DNA of 64,000 nucleotides from Dinoroseobacter sp. (GCA_030066795.1 JASJAW010000012.1:115333-179332); one strand, 5' to 3'. Numbered from the stretch's first letter, positions 15,942 through 25,315 are shown. Numbers and translations: made by a program. Notes: generated by a model not told the origin, from the sequence alone.

Positions 15942-17791
15942 GGACGCAAATCCTCAGGCGGATCGAGGTCGAAGGCCACGCCTATGCCGCCACTTAGGGC
16001 GATCAACGCTCGTTCTATTGTTGTCATATCTGAGTAGAAACTGATCACCTCCCGCACGAGTGCGGGATCGTCTGTGATCAGACCATCCACCCCAAGGGAA
16101 ATCATCCGCATCATGGAGGCGGGCTCGTTTACAGTCCAGACATACACGTCTTTCCCGACGGCATGGGCACTTTGTATCAGTCGTGTAGAGGCCTGGGCCG
16201 TGTTGACGGCAAGAAAATCTCCGTCAAGGCCGCTCAGGTCACCAACAGAGGTGGCGGCCAGAACACCCGCCCGCCAGTCAGGGCGCAACGAGATCATCTT
16301 TTGGACGGCCGGATATTTCAGCGACATGGTCGCCGCTTGATCCGCCATGCCGGCCGCTTCGACAAGCGCGATCACGCGGTTTTCCAGATCGACGTCGTGG
16401 CCATAGTATTTGAGCTCGATCAGCAGGTTGGAGCGATCTTTAACTGCGTCCAGCACCTGCCGCAACGTGGGCGTACGCTCATCTGCGTAGGCCGGGTCGA
16501 ACCAACTGCCAATGTCGATCGTTTCCAGTTCAGCTGCGGTTACATCCCACACTTTGGTTGGCACACGTGCGGCCTTCATGAAGTCGCTGTCATGGGCAAC
16601 AATCACTTCGCCTTCGGCGCTTTCCTGTACGTCAATTTCCACCCAGTCGGCACCATCTTCGACAGCTTTCAGGACCGCTGCCATCGTATTCTCGGGCTTG
16701 AGCGCTGCCGCCCCGCGATGGCCGATCACCTCGATCTCTGTGTCGCTGGTGACGCGTTGCATCAGAACCCCACCAGCCCCCAGGCTGGTCAGCGAGAGCA
16801 GCCCGACTGCAGCGATGGTCAGGTTCGAACGGGAGAGCAGGTGGTCTGGTGCGGCAGACGCACTGTGATCTTCATAGGTTGTGCGCCCCAGTTGAGAGCG
16901 TTCAAATTCATCATTCAGAATGTCCGCCAGAACGCCGTTTGCAAGCGCACTGAGCGCGGAATTCGCGATCGACCAAAGAACGCTGATCAAGATTATCGAG
17001 CCTGTCAGCAGGCGCAGGTTTTCTCCCCACAAGTTGGGTGTGTTCCCTAACAGAAAACCGGCGACAATCCCGAGCACCGAGGCCAGCGCGATCCGGATGC
17101 CGAGCCAGACCATGAGTTGGAAGATCAGCCGTTTTCGATGCCCTTCCATCCGCTCGCGGCTTTCAATGAAGGAGGCCCGCGCGCTGCTTCCCTCAAAAAG
17201 GGTCAGGTGAAGGGCAATGGCCCAGCCTGAAAGCCGGTGGATCAATAGCCCACCAAGCACCGCGACAAGAGCACCAATTATCACGATTGCTGCCGTGAAA
17301 CTGGGTGGGCGCGCGGTGAGGTAATAGTTGATATCGAATTCGCGCAGCAACATCGCTGCGATCAGCCCCGCTGCGACGAGGAACGGTGCGGCAAGCAGAA
17401 GTACACGGATGAGCAATGCAAGTGCGAAGCGGGTCAGGGGTACCAGCGCGTTCAAGCTGACGCGTGCAGCGGCTTGCAAGGCTTTTCCCGGGCGTGACAG
17501 CCCATGGTGCAGAAGCGCGGTCATTACCGCCAGATCCAAAACTGCCGCAACAATCAGCAAAGAGACCACGGCCAATCCGGCTACAGCCCCGGCAGGGCTC
17601 AGCAGGAACCAGGCAATGTCCTGATCAGTCAGTGCGGACTGCCCAGACATCGACAGTGAGACAGTCAAAATCGTTGCAATAACAGGGACAAGCAGCGCGG
17701 AGATCAACAGTCGAATAAAGATATGTACCACGAACAATGGCGTCCAGATCGCGGTCGCTTCGCGGTATCGGATAATGGTTTCTTTCAGCAC
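15938..17791 (-). CDS. Membrane glycerophosphodiester phosphodiesterase
   Basis: A 617-residue protein. Residues about 1-345 form a polytopic region of roughly eight hydrophobic segments. The C-terminal 260 residues are a GDPD domain: HRGAAALKPENT from His358, VEIDVQ and VAHDSDF (metal and catalytic residues), LIELK, and VWTVNEP plus GVDGLITDDP near the end. Such enzymes release glycerol-3-phosphate from deacylated phospholipids. The fused membrane part matches the known type with an N-terminal GDPD-associated membrane domain. First gene of a three-gene set with the PLA2-like protein and a coiled-coil membrane protein. Confidence 0.88.
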   Translation of the reverse strand: MLKETIIRYREATAIWTPLFVVHIFIRLLISALLVPVIATILTVSLSMSGQSALTDQDIAWFLLSPAGAVAGLAVVSLLIVAAVLDLAVMTALLHHGLSRPGKALQAAARVSLNALVPLTRFALALLIRVLLLAAPFLVAAGLIAAMLLREFDINYYLTARPPSFTAAIVIIGALVAVLGGLLIHRLSGWAIALHLTLFEGSSARASFIESRERMEGHRKRLIFQLMVWLGIRIALASVLGIVAGFLLGNTPNLWGENLRLLTGSIILISVLWSIANSALSALANGVLADILNDEFERSQLGRTTYEDHSASAAPDHLLSRSNLTIAAVGLLSLTSLGAGGVLMQRVTSDTEIEVIGHRGAAALKPENTMAAVLKAVEDGADWVEIDVQESAEGEVIVAHDSDFMKAARVPTKVWDVTAAELETIDIGSWFDPAYADERTPTLRQVLDAVKDRSNLLIELKYYGHDVDLENRVIALVEAAGMADQAATMSLKYPAVQKMISLRPDWRAGVLAATSVGDLSGLDGDFLAVNTAQASTRLIQSAHAVGKDVYVWTVNEPASMMRMISLGVDGLITDDPALVREVISFYSDMTTIERALIALSGGIGVAFDLDPPEDLRP

Positions 17792-18021
17792 GCTGAGCCT
17801 GGTCCTTCTGCGACGGCGATGGCGTCACCGTAGCTGCGGCGTTTCTGGTTTGTCACCGTGTTTTGTTAGCAGACCGCGACGGCGCATGGCCCAGCCAGCA
17901 TTTTCTGAGGCCATCGGGAACATCCGAAGACAAAAAGTGGTGCGGATCTGCACAGACTCATGTGCCTTTGGTCAGCGGGGCGGACGCGCTACATCAGGGC
18001 CAACAACAGGAGAGAGCGGTC

Positions 18022-18885
18022 ATGAGCGACAGCACCGGATACACGCCCCCGAAAGTCTGGACTTGGGATCAGGAAAACGGAGGCAAGTTTGCCTCGATCA
18101 ACCGCCCGATCGCAGGCGCGACCCACGACAAGGACCTGCCCGTCGGAACGCACCTCTACCAGCTCTATTCTCTGGCTACGCCCAACGGTGTAAAAGTGAC
18201 CGTCATGTTGGAGGAACTTCTGGCGGCAGGGCATGCGGCTGAGTACGATGCGTGGCTTATTCGCATCAACGATGGAGACCAGTTCGGGTCCGGCTTTGTT
18301 GACGCAAACCCCAACTCGAAAATTCCCGCGCTCATCGACCGATCCGGCGCGGAGCCGGTCCGTGTTTTTGAATCGGCCGCGATCCTGCTTCATTTAGCGG
18401 AGACATTCGACGCGTTCCTGAGCCATGACGCGCGGCCCGAGATGTTGAGCTGGCTCTTCTGGCAAATGGGCAGCGCGCCCTATCTTGGTGGGGGCTTCGG
18501 CCACTTCTATGCGTATGCTCCGGAGCCGATGGAGTATCCGATCAATCGGTTTGCGATGGAAGCCAAGCGCCAACTTGACGTGTTGAACCGCCATCTGGCG
18601 GAGCATGACTGGATGGCCGGTAACACCTACACCATCGCCGATATTGCAATCTGGCCTTGGTACGGGCAGCTGGTGCTCGGGCGTCTTTATGATGCGGCAG
18701 AGTTCCTTGATGTAGGCAGCTATACGCATGTTGTTGATTGGGCAAAGCGCATCGATGCACGTCCAGCCGTACAACGTGGGCGCATGGTGAACCGCACCTT
18801 CGGGGAACCCTCTATGCAGCTTCACGAACGCCATGACGCAATGGATTTCGAAACCAATACTCAGGACAAACTTGCTGCCGAGTGA
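18022..18885 (+). CDS. yghU: YghU-type glutathione S-transferase (disulfide-bond oxidoreductase)
   Basis: A 287-residue protein, the same size as E. coli YghU (288), with a thioredoxin-like GST N-domain (THLYQLYSLATPNGVKVTVM, NPNSKIPALID, VFESAAILLHLAE) and an all-helical C-domain with YTIADIAIWPW. YghU/YfcG enzymes act as glutathione-dependent disulfide reductases and weak peroxidases. The frame is open from 17863, but the ATG at 18022 follows CAGGAGAGAG and gives the family N-terminus. Divergent from the glycerophosphodiesterase; the 230-base gap holds the promoter, not resolved by eye. Confidence 0.9.
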   Translation: MSDSTGYTPPKVWTWDQENGGKFASINRPIAGATHDKDLPVGTHLYQLYSLATPNGVKVTVMLEELLAAGHAAEYDAWLIRINDGDQFGSGFVDANPNSKIPALIDRSGAEPVRVFESAAILLHLAETFDAFLSHDARPEMLSWLFWQMGSAPYLGGGFGHFYAYAPEPMEYPINRFAMEAKRQLDVLNRHLAEHDWMAGNTYTIADIAIWPWYGQLVLGRLYDAAEFLDVGSYTHVVDWAKRIDARPAVQRGRMVNRTFGEPSMQLHERHDAMDFETNTQDKLAAE

Positions 18886-19102
18886 CACGGAGATCGCGCA
18901 GGTTCTGCAACGATTTGCGCAGGACCGTGGGGCAGGGCGGAGTTTTTGCCCGTCCGAAGCAGCCCGTGCTCTTGCCGAGGATTGGCGTCCTTTGATGCCA
19001 GAAATCCGTCGCGTTGCCGGACAAATCGGTTTGCAAGCAACGCAAAAGGGCGTTGCTGTGGATCCCGTCACGGCGCGCGGGCCAATCCGGCTTTCGCTTT
19101 GA
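18872..19102 (+). CDS. DUF3253 family protein
   Basis: A 76-residue protein with the DUF3253 pattern: FCPSEAARALAEDWRPLMPE, then LQATQKGVAVDPVTARGPIR at the C-terminus. It reads like a small winged-helix protein; function unknown. A TTG start at 18872 is chosen because CAGGA lies five bases before it and homologues start close to this point; an ATG at 18833 would extend the protein into unrelated sequence. The gene overlaps the end of yghU by 14 bases in another frame. Confidence 0.7.
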   Translation: MLPSDTEIAQVLQRFAQDRGAGRSFCPSEAARALAEDWRPLMPEIRRVAGQIGLQATQKGVAVDPVTARGPIRLSL

Positions 19103-19184
19103 AACCTGGCACGGATTTCTGTTTGTCGCGCGGCGACCGATAACAGCCGCTCTGCTGGTCTCCCCAATGCTGAGGGTCTCAGTC

Positions 19185-19210
19185 GGGGGCGGTTGAGCAG
19201 TCAAGCCCCC
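19185..19210 (+). terminator. Possible terminator after yghU-DUF3253
   Basis: GGGGGC (19185-19190) pairs with GCCCCC (19205-19210), with an inner TTGA/TCAA pairing and a GCAG loop. A short TTTT lies seven bases further on. A weak intrinsic terminator is the simplest reading. Confidence 0.45.
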
Positions 19211-19683
19211 ACGTCATTTTCAGCGCTCTGATTGATCCGGTCGACGGGGCTTGTTTAGGCACGCGCTCTGTTCATTGGCCCGGTCTGGCGCCCCCTGTCC
19301 TGAAACGCGTCACTGGATCGTGTGACCAATCAGAAGTACGCGCTGTGCACGCCGGAGGGTGCGCTATGGGGCCCATTCGCGTGATATTTTTGAGCTATGC
19401 TTCGGACCCCATCGTAACCTTTGATGTTTCGGGTTTTGGAAGGCACCGGACGGTCTGGTCGAAAATCGCCCTGTTTATATAGTCTCGGCGATGCACGGGT
19501 ACCCCTGGTGACCGCCTTTCAGCTGTGTCTCGACATAACCATTCTGCGCGATATCGAAGGATCTGGGAATTTCTACTGCTGCGGTGACCACGGTTTCTGG
19601 GAGGCGTTAGATGAGCCCTCGGTCAGTCAACTTGAGTTCTTCTTGAGCCTCAGGCTCATTCAGAGTGCTGCCTCGGTCTACGG
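19211..19683. other. Gap between DUF3253 and priA
   Basis: About 470 bases with no convincing gene. An 88-codon open frame (19421-19687, plus) has no recognisable family or RBS and ends over priA. A perfect 6-3-6 palindrome TGAGCCTCAGGCTCA at 19644-19658 lies 26 bases past the priA stop and may end its transcript, although it lacks a T-run. Confidence 0.4.
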
Positions 19684-21867
19684 CTAGAAGAAGCTCTGCG
19701 GGTCGATATCGAGGGACAGACGGAGATCGCGCGGTAGCTTGATCTGTGCCACCCACTCTGCGAGCGCCGGCTGCAACGGCACCGATTTCGAGGCTTTGAC
19801 AAGCAGGCGTACGCGATGGCGTCCGCGCACGCGGGCAATCGGAGCGGGGGCGGGGCCATAAACCTGCGCGCCCACACGGCGAAGTGGACCATCCGCACGT
19901 GCCAGCGCGTTTCCAGTATCAAATACCGCCTGCAAATCCGGCGAGGACAGGATCACGCCGGCCAAGCGACCGAAAGGCGGCATGCCGGCGGCTTCCCGTT
20001 CCTGAGCTTCGGCGGTCCAGAACGCTTCTTCGTCCCCTGACAAAATCGCGCGGATCACGGGATGCTCGGGCTGGAACGTTTGCAAAAGCGCCTCGCCCGG
20101 TTTCTCGGCACGGCCCGCACGGCCAGCGACCTGCCGCATCAACTGAAACGTACGCTCGGCCGCGCGCAGGTCCGAGCCTTGCAGACCAAGATCTGCATCC
20201 ACGACGCCGACCAAAGTCAGCAAAGGGAAGTTGTGCCCCTTGGCAACAAGCTGCGTACCGATGATGATATCGGCAGCGCCCTCGGCAATTTCGACGATCT
20301 GAGCCTTCAGCGCGCGGGCTGAGCTAAAAAGGTCAGAGGACAACACCGCAACGCGCGCATCCGGGAAGGCCGCCTTGGTTTCTTCGGCCACACGCTCCAC
20401 CCCCGGACCAACCGGGGCCAGCTTGCCTTCAACCTCGCACGAGGGGCATTTTTCGGGAATTTGCTTTGTGGCCCCGCACTGGTGACACATCAGGCGCTTC
20501 TGGAAACGGTGTTCGACCATGCGTGCATCGCATTCGTCGCAGCCGATTTGGTGCCCGCACGCCCTACACAGCGTAACCGGTGCGTAGCCGCGCCGGTTCA
20601 GAAACAGGAGTGTCTGTTCACCAGCGTCCAGTCGTGTCTGTGTGGCCGCGCGCAGCGAAGGCGACAGCCACTGGTTCGCCGGCATATCCTCGGCGCGCAT
20701 GTCAATCGCGCGCATCGCGGGCAATTCAGCATCCCCAAAGCGCGAGGTCAGAGAGAGCTTCCCGTACTTGCCGCTCTCGGCGTTCACCCAGGTTTCGAGC
20801 GATGGCGTTGCCGATGCCAAGACCACCTGTGCCGAACAGAGCGAGGCGCGCAGCACGGCCATATCGCGCGCGTTGTAGAGAACGCCGTCCTCCTGTTTGT
20901 AGGAGGTGTCGTGTTCCTCATCGACGACGATCAGCCCCAAATCGCGAAAGGGCAAAAAGAGCGCCGAGCGCGCGCCGACCACAAATTGCGCACCGCCTTC
21001 GGCCACCATGCGCCAGCAGCGGCGGCGCTCGGTCATCGTCACGCCGGAATGCCATTCCGCCGGACGGGCGCCAAACCGTGCCTCTACCCGCGACAGAAAC
21101 TCCGCTGATAGCGCGATTTCTGGCAGCAATACGAGGGCTTGGCGGCCCCTCGCGAGGCAGGCGGCCACAGCCTCCAGATACACTTCGGTTTTCCCGGACC
21201 CGGTCACGCCCTTGAGAAGCGTCGTGCCGTAGCCGCCTGACTTAAGTGCGTGAATCAGCGTGCCACTTGCCGTTTCTTGGTCTTCCGTGAGCGGTTTGCC
21301 AATACGGGTCACATCAAGGGGCGGGTAGGGCAGGTCGCAGGGGCTGTCCTGTTCAAGAATCGCGCCCGCCTTCACGAGGCCCTTGATGACAGAAGTGGTC
21401 ACGCCCGCAGACTGCGCGAGCTCTGACTGCAGGACCGGGGCACCGTCGTATTCTGCGAGGGCATCCATCACGGCCCGGCGCGCGTCGGTCATGCGTGCGG
21501 GCTCGCCATGGCCGGGAACCAAAACTTTCCGCATCCCTGGCGCTTCGCCAAGGCCCGGCGCGCGGGTGGCCAGCCGAAGCATCGCGGGGAGCGGCGTGAT
21601 TGTGTAGCCAGCGGCGCGGGTTAGAAAATCTACCATTTCCTCCCGCATTGGCGGCACGTCGAGCACGCGATGTATGGCGCGGATTTTCGCAGGATCCCAT
21701 CCACCGGCAGCCTTGCCCCAGACAACGCCCGACACGCGGCGAGGTCCGAGCGGCACCTCAACGAAGTCGCCCAAAGTGCATCCGCCTTCCGGGGCGCGGT
21801 AGTCCAGCGTGCGGTCGAGCGGCTGAGTGGTCAGAACTGCCACAAGCTCTCCTTCGCCGAACCGCAT
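19684..21867 (-). CDS. priA: Primosomal replication restart helicase PriA
   Basis: A 727-residue 3'-to-5' superfamily 2 helicase (E. coli PriA 732) that recognises stalled forks and reloads the replisome. Visible are the N-terminal DNA-binding domain (VAVLTTQPLDRTLDYRAPEG), Walker A GVTGSGKTE, DEEH in the Walker B motif, the zinc-binding cysteines (CRACGHQIGCDECD, CHQCG, CPSC), GTQLVAKGHNF and QVAGRAGR. The frame is open to 22281, but that extension overlaps the transaldolase; the ATG at 21867 gives the family start MRFGEGELV. Divergent from the transaldolase gene. Confidence 0.96.
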   Translation of the reverse strand: MRFGEGELVAVLTTQPLDRTLDYRAPEGGCTLGDFVEVPLGPRRVSGVVWGKAAGGWDPAKIRAIHRVLDVPPMREEMVDFLTRAAGYTITPLPAMLRLATRAPGLGEAPGMRKVLVPGHGEPARMTDARRAVMDALAEYDGAPVLQSELAQSAGVTTSVIKGLVKAGAILEQDSPCDLPYPPLDVTRIGKPLTEDQETASGTLIHALKSGGYGTTLLKGVTGSGKTEVYLEAVAACLARGRQALVLLPEIALSAEFLSRVEARFGARPAEWHSGVTMTERRRCWRMVAEGGAQFVVGARSALFLPFRDLGLIVVDEEHDTSYKQEDGVLYNARDMAVLRASLCSAQVVLASATPSLETWVNAESGKYGKLSLTSRFGDAELPAMRAIDMRAEDMPANQWLSPSLRAATQTRLDAGEQTLLFLNRRGYAPVTLCRACGHQIGCDECDARMVEHRFQKRLMCHQCGATKQIPEKCPSCEVEGKLAPVGPGVERVAEETKAAFPDARVAVLSSDLFSSARALKAQIVEIAEGAADIIIGTQLVAKGHNFPLLTLVGVVDADLGLQGSDLRAAERTFQLMRQVAGRAGRAEKPGEALLQTFQPEHPVIRAILSGDEEAFWTAEAQEREAAGMPPFGRLAGVILSSPDLQAVFDTGNALARADGPLRRVGAQVYGPAPAPIARVRGRHRVRLLVKASKSVPLQPALAEWVAQIKLPRDLRLSLDIDPQSFF

Positions 21868-21943
21868 GCCGCCCCCTTTCGCGCCCACCCCCCATGCGAT
21901 ATGAGACCGGCAATCGCTGCTCAACCCCTCAGGAGACCCACCC

Positions 21944-22597
21944 GTGAAATTCTTTGTCGATACCGCCGATGTGGACGCCATTGCCGAACTCAACGACCTT
22001 GGCATGGTCGATGGGGTGACGACAAACCCCTCGCTGATCCTCAAATCGGGCCGGGACATTCTCGAAGTCACGAAAGAAATTTGCGATCTGTTGCAAGGCC
22101 CGGTCAGTGCAGAAGTGGTGGCCACGGACGCAGATGAAATGATTTCTGAGGGACGAAAACTTGCTGAGATCGCGCCAAATATTGCGGTCAAAGTGCCTCT
22201 GACATGGGCTGGTCTGAAGACCTGTAAAACGCTCACAGATGCTGGCACAATGGTTAACGTCACGCTGTGTTTTTCGGCCAATCAGGCCCTGATTGCCGCC
22301 AAGGCCGGGGCCACGTTTATCTCACCTTTTATCGGGCGTTTGGATGACATCAACCTCGATGGGATGGAGCTGATCGCCGATATCCGCGCGATCTACGACA
22401 ACTACGACTTCAACACGCAGATCCTTGCGGCATCTATCCGCTCGGCGAACCACATGAAGGACGCTGCGCTGATTGGCGCCGATGTCGCAACGGCCCCTCC
22501 GGCGGTCATAAAGGCGATGGCAAACCACGTCCTGACGGATAAGGGGCTGGCACAATTTCTCTCAGATTGGGAAAAAACTGGCCAGAAGATTCTCTGA
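21944..22597 (+). CDS. tal: Transaldolase (FSA/TalC-like subfamily)
   Basis: A 217-residue TIM barrel, the short transaldolase type. The Schiff-base lysine is Lys83 in NIAVKVPLT; other marks are [23 protein letters not shown] and [11 protein letters not shown]. It would move a dihydroxyacetone unit between sugar phosphates in the non-oxidative pentose pathway; fructose-6-phosphate aldolase activity is the alternative. RBS AGGAGA precedes the ATG by about ten bases. Confidence 0.92.
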   Translation: MKFFVDTADVDAIAELNDLGMVDGVTTNPSLILKSGRDILEVTKEICDLLQGPVSAEVVATDADEMISEGRKLAEIAPNIAVKVPLTWAGLKTCKTLTDAGTMVNVTLCFSANQALIAAKAGATFISPFIGRLDDINLDGMELIADIRAIYDNYDFNTQILAASIRSANHMKDAALIGADVATAPPAVIKAMANHVLTDKGLAQFLSDWEKTGQKIL

Positions 22598-22659
22598 TCG
22601 TGTAGACTGTCATTCAAAAGAGATAATGGCCTAGAGTTTTGAGCAGAACACGGAACAAT

Positions 22660-23367
22660 ATGCGCGAAGCAGCTGAAAAACTGCATGATCTGAAAGATCA
22701 GATCATGGCGGAACCCGACGTGATTCTCGAAGATCGGGATGTCATGCGAGCTCTCGTCTCGGCGGATGAGCGCCGGATGGGAACCAATATCGTCGATTTG
22801 CGTGGTATTGCGATGGAAAAGCTGGAGGCCCGGCTCGACCGCCTCGAGGACACCCATCGCAGTGTCATTGCCGCCGCTTACGAGAACCTGGCGGGCACAA
22901 ACCAAATCCACCGTGCAGTCCTGAGCGTGCTGGAGCCGGTGGACTTCACGGCCTTCATGCAAAATCTCGGGGGAGAGGTCGCGGAGCTACTGCATGTGGA
23001 TGCGGTACGTCTGGTGCTTGAAAGCCACGAGGAAGAGCCTGATCCGGTTCTGGCGCAACTCGACGAAGTGCTCAAAGTCGTTGATTTCGGCGGTATCGAT
23101 CGGATGACTGGCAGTCCGATCAACATGCCCGCGCGCAAAGTGACCTTGCAGTCCGCGTCGCCGGAAACCGCGATACTATACGGCGCCGCGGCGCCACATA
23201 TCGGTTCTGAAGCCCTGCTGAAGCTTGATTTCGGCGAGGCGCGTCTTCCCGGCCTTCTGGCGCTGGGCTCCGAAGACCCTGAGCATTTCCGCCCCAATCA
23301 GGGAACGGATCTTCTGACCTTCTTTGCCGGGGTCGTCGAGCGGTCCATCTTGCGCTGGATCGCGTGA
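22660..23367 (+). CDS. DUF484 family protein
   Basis: A 235-residue protein of the DUF484 family, with an N-terminal helical part (LKDQIMAEPDVILEDRDVMR) and a GAF-like C-terminal domain (LLKLDFGEARLPGLLALGSE, HFRPNQGTDLLTFF). DUF484 genes are usually next to xerC, as here; function unknown. The ATG at 22660 has GGAA upstream; a TTG at 22639 in frame would add seven residues. Its stop overlaps the xerC GTG by four bases, so the two are coupled. Confidence 0.87.
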   Translation: MREAAEKLHDLKDQIMAEPDVILEDRDVMRALVSADERRMGTNIVDLRGIAMEKLEARLDRLEDTHRSVIAAAYENLAGTNQIHRAVLSVLEPVDFTAFMQNLGGEVAELLHVDAVRLVLESHEEEPDPVLAQLDEVLKVVDFGGIDRMTGSPINMPARKVTLQSASPETAILYGAAAPHIGSEALLKLDFGEARLPGLLALGSEDPEHFRPNQGTDLLTFFAGVVERSILRWIA

Positions 23368-24290
23368 GCGTCACCGAAACGTCTCCACAGTTATATGCGG
23401 CGCTGGAAGCGTGGCTCGATCGTATGCGCGCGCTCAACGCCGCCTCGGAAGCTACCATCGCGGCTTACCGGCGCGATGTTTCGGGTTTTCTGGGGTTTCT
23501 TGCGCAGCACCAAGGCGGAGCGGCAGGGCTTGGCAGCCTGCGAGACATCACCCAAGCAGACATGCGTGCCTGGATGGCGGACGCAAGACGACAAGGCCTT
23601 GGCCCTCGGTCACTGGCGCGCGCATTGTCCGCTGTGAAAACGTTCTTCCGCTGGATCGGCGAACGGGAAGGGTTTGAACCAACTGCTGTTCTTGCGGCCC
23701 GTAGTCCGAAATACACGCGCAAGCTGCCGCGCCCATTGGCCGAGGACGCCGCCCGCGCGATGATCGATCGGGTAGAGGTGCAGGCGAAGGAGGACTGGGT
23801 CGCTGCCCGCGACGTCGCTGTTGTGACCGTGCTTTACGGCTGCGGCTTGCGGATTTCAGAGGCGCTTGGTCTGAAAGGCGCAGATGCGCCATTGCCAGAG
23901 GTTCTGCGGATTCGGGGCAAGGGCGATAAAGAGCGGCTTGTGCCTGTGGTCCCCGCGGCGCGCGAGGCGGTACAACGCTACGTTGCGCTCTGCCCGCATC
24001 CGGTGGAAGCCGAAGCCCCGTTGTTTCGCGGGGTGCGCGGGGGCGCTTTGAACCCCCGCCTTGTGGCCAAAGTCATGGAGCAGGCCCGATTGCAACTTGG
24101 TTTGCCGTCAAGTGCGACACCCCATGCGTTGCGCCATTCCTTCGCGACACATCTTTTGAGTGCGGGCGGGGACCTGCGTGCGATACAGGAGCTGCTTGGC
24201 CACGCTTCTCTGTCTACCACACAGGCTTACACGGCGGTTGATACCGCCCGTTTGATGGATGTCTACCGGAACGCACATCCCAAGGCGTAA
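23364..24290 (+). CDS. xerC: Tyrosine recombinase XerC
   Basis: A 308-residue tyrosine recombinase resolving chromosome dimers at dif with XerD. The N-terminal SAM-like domain is at about 8-105. Catalytic residues: Arg163 (CGLRIS), Lys186 (GKGDKER), His254 and Arg257 (HALRHSFATH), His280 (LLGHASL) and Tyr289 (TQAYT). A GTG start at 23364 overlaps the DUF484 stop. A phage-type integrase is unlikely given the length and the DUF484 neighbour. Confidence 0.94.
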   Translation: MSVTETSPQLYAALEAWLDRMRALNAASEATIAAYRRDVSGFLGFLAQHQGGAAGLGSLRDITQADMRAWMADARRQGLGPRSLARALSAVKTFFRWIGEREGFEPTAVLAARSPKYTRKLPRPLAEDAARAMIDRVEVQAKEDWVAARDVAVVTVLYGCGLRISEALGLKGADAPLPEVLRIRGKGDKERLVPVVPAAREAVQRYVALCPHPVEAEAPLFRGVRGGALNPRLVAKVMEQARLQLGLPSSATPHALRHSFATHLLSAGGDLRAIQELLGHASLSTTQAYTAVDTARLMDVYRNAHPKA

Positions 24291-24304
24291 TTCAGCCCCA
24301 ATAC

Positions 24305-24787
24305 TCAAGCGTCCTGTGTGGTCGTGGAATTCCGGGAAATCACGGGTGCTTCGCGTGTGGCCTGTTCCAACAGCCAGCCAAAGGTCTGTCGATCAGCCGA
24401 AGAAAGATGGACCAATAGCTCGTCAAGCGTTTCGGCCAGTGCGCGTTGTATACGGCGTACTGTTTCTTGACCCTTGTCTGTCAACTGGATGAGAACAACA
24501 CGGGCGTCTTCGGACGCTTCCATCCGTTCAATCAGGTTCTTGGCCTCAAGGGCGCGGACCGCGCGCGTCATTTGTGATTTGTCTCTGGCCATGCGGGTGA
24601 CGAGCTGGTGGATCGGGGCGGGCTCTATCTCTTCGAGCGTGAGGAGGATCATGGAGCCTCCCGGACCGATCCGGTCAGTATCGAATTCCTTGGCGCGCCG
24701 ATCTAGACCGACCTGCATCCTGCGAAAGAACCGGTCCACCAACTGCGCGATATGCGTATCGGTCCCGGAGGAAAAATTAGTTGACAT
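24305..24787 (-). CDS. MarR-family transcriptional regulator
   Basis: A 160-residue winged-helix regulator: LTLEEIEPAPIHQLVTRMAR and DKSQMTRAVRALEAKNLIER form the recognition helix region, and EASEDARVVLIQLTDKG the wing. The ATG at 24787 sits inside one of two palindromes (24780-24822), which suggests autorepression. It faces away from a small membrane protein gene that it may also control. Ligand unknown. Confidence 0.9.
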   Translation of the reverse strand: MSTNFSSGTDTHIAQLVDRFFRRMQVGLDRRAKEFDTDRIGPGGSMILLTLEEIEPAPIHQLVTRMARDKSQMTRAVRALEAKNLIERMEASEDARVVLIQLTDKGQETVRRIQRALAETLDELLVHLSSADRQTFGWLLEQATREAPVISRNSTTTQDA

Positions 24788-24822
24788 AGTCCACTTTCTG
24801 GCGAATGGTTGATAAAGTCAAC
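24780..24822. promoter_or_regulatory. Paired MarR-type operators
   Basis: Two copies of the pattern GTTGA-N5-TCAAC: GTTGACATAGTCCAC (24780-24794, one mismatch) and GTTGATAAAGTCAAC (24808-24822, perfect), spaced 28 bases centre to centre. The first covers the marR start codon. Twin palindromes at this position are typical of MarR autoregulation and could also control the divergent gene at 24881. Confidence 0.65.
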
Positions 24823-24880
24823 TTAAGCGACCTTGCGCCCTTCTGCAATCTTCCGGACAGCAACACCATGGAGCGATGCT

Positions 24881-25315
24881 ATGTCCCAGACCGACACACG
24901 TCTTTTGCAAGTTGCTTCCATGCTATGGGTAATCTGGGGCCTCGTGCATGCCTTTGCCGGGGTCATCGTGCTCAGCAGTGATACTCAAAGTGGATTTCAG
25001 GCGATCGCCGATGCGGTCCCGGCCGGCATGCTGACGATGGATTACCCGGCGGCCGTTGGTGGAATCCTAAACCAGCACGGGTGGAACCTCGGCTGGTTCG
25101 GAGTTGCAACGATCATTGGCGGAATGCTGATCTGGCGCGGCAGCGTGACAGCGATCTGGGTAACGGCCATGGTTGGCGGGTTAGCAGACCTCGGCTATCT
25201 GATTTTCGTCGATATTCCGGGCTATGTTAATTTTTTCCCGGGTACCGTGATGACGCTGGTGTCCGGAAGTGCAATTGTTCTGAGCTTTTGGGTCTGGCGC
25301 AAACTCGCTCTCTAG
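24881..25315 (+). CDS. Four-helix membrane protein, unknown function
   Basis: A 144-residue protein with about four hydrophobic segments (for example VASMLWVIWGLVHAFAGVIV and LVSGSAIVLSFWVW). The ATG at 24881 begins MSQTDTRLLQ with GGAGCG upstream; an in-frame ATG at 24833 would start amid the promoter region. Divergent from marR, so probably its target. Its 3' end overlaps the convergent YeeE-type gene by four bases. I do not recognise a named family. Confidence 0.75.
   Translation: MSQTDTRLLQVASMLWVIWGLVHAFAGVIVLSSDTQSGFQAIADAVPAGMLTMDYPAAVGGILNQHGWNLGWFGVATIIGGMLIWRGSVTAIWVTAMVGGLADLGYLIFVDIPGYVNFFPGTVMTLVSGSAIVLSFWVWRKLAL

Noticed and set aside
21868..22281. N-terminal extension of priA
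   Set aside because: It is the antisense of the transaldolase gene and carries no PriA-like sequence; the start at 21867 gives a normal-length protein.
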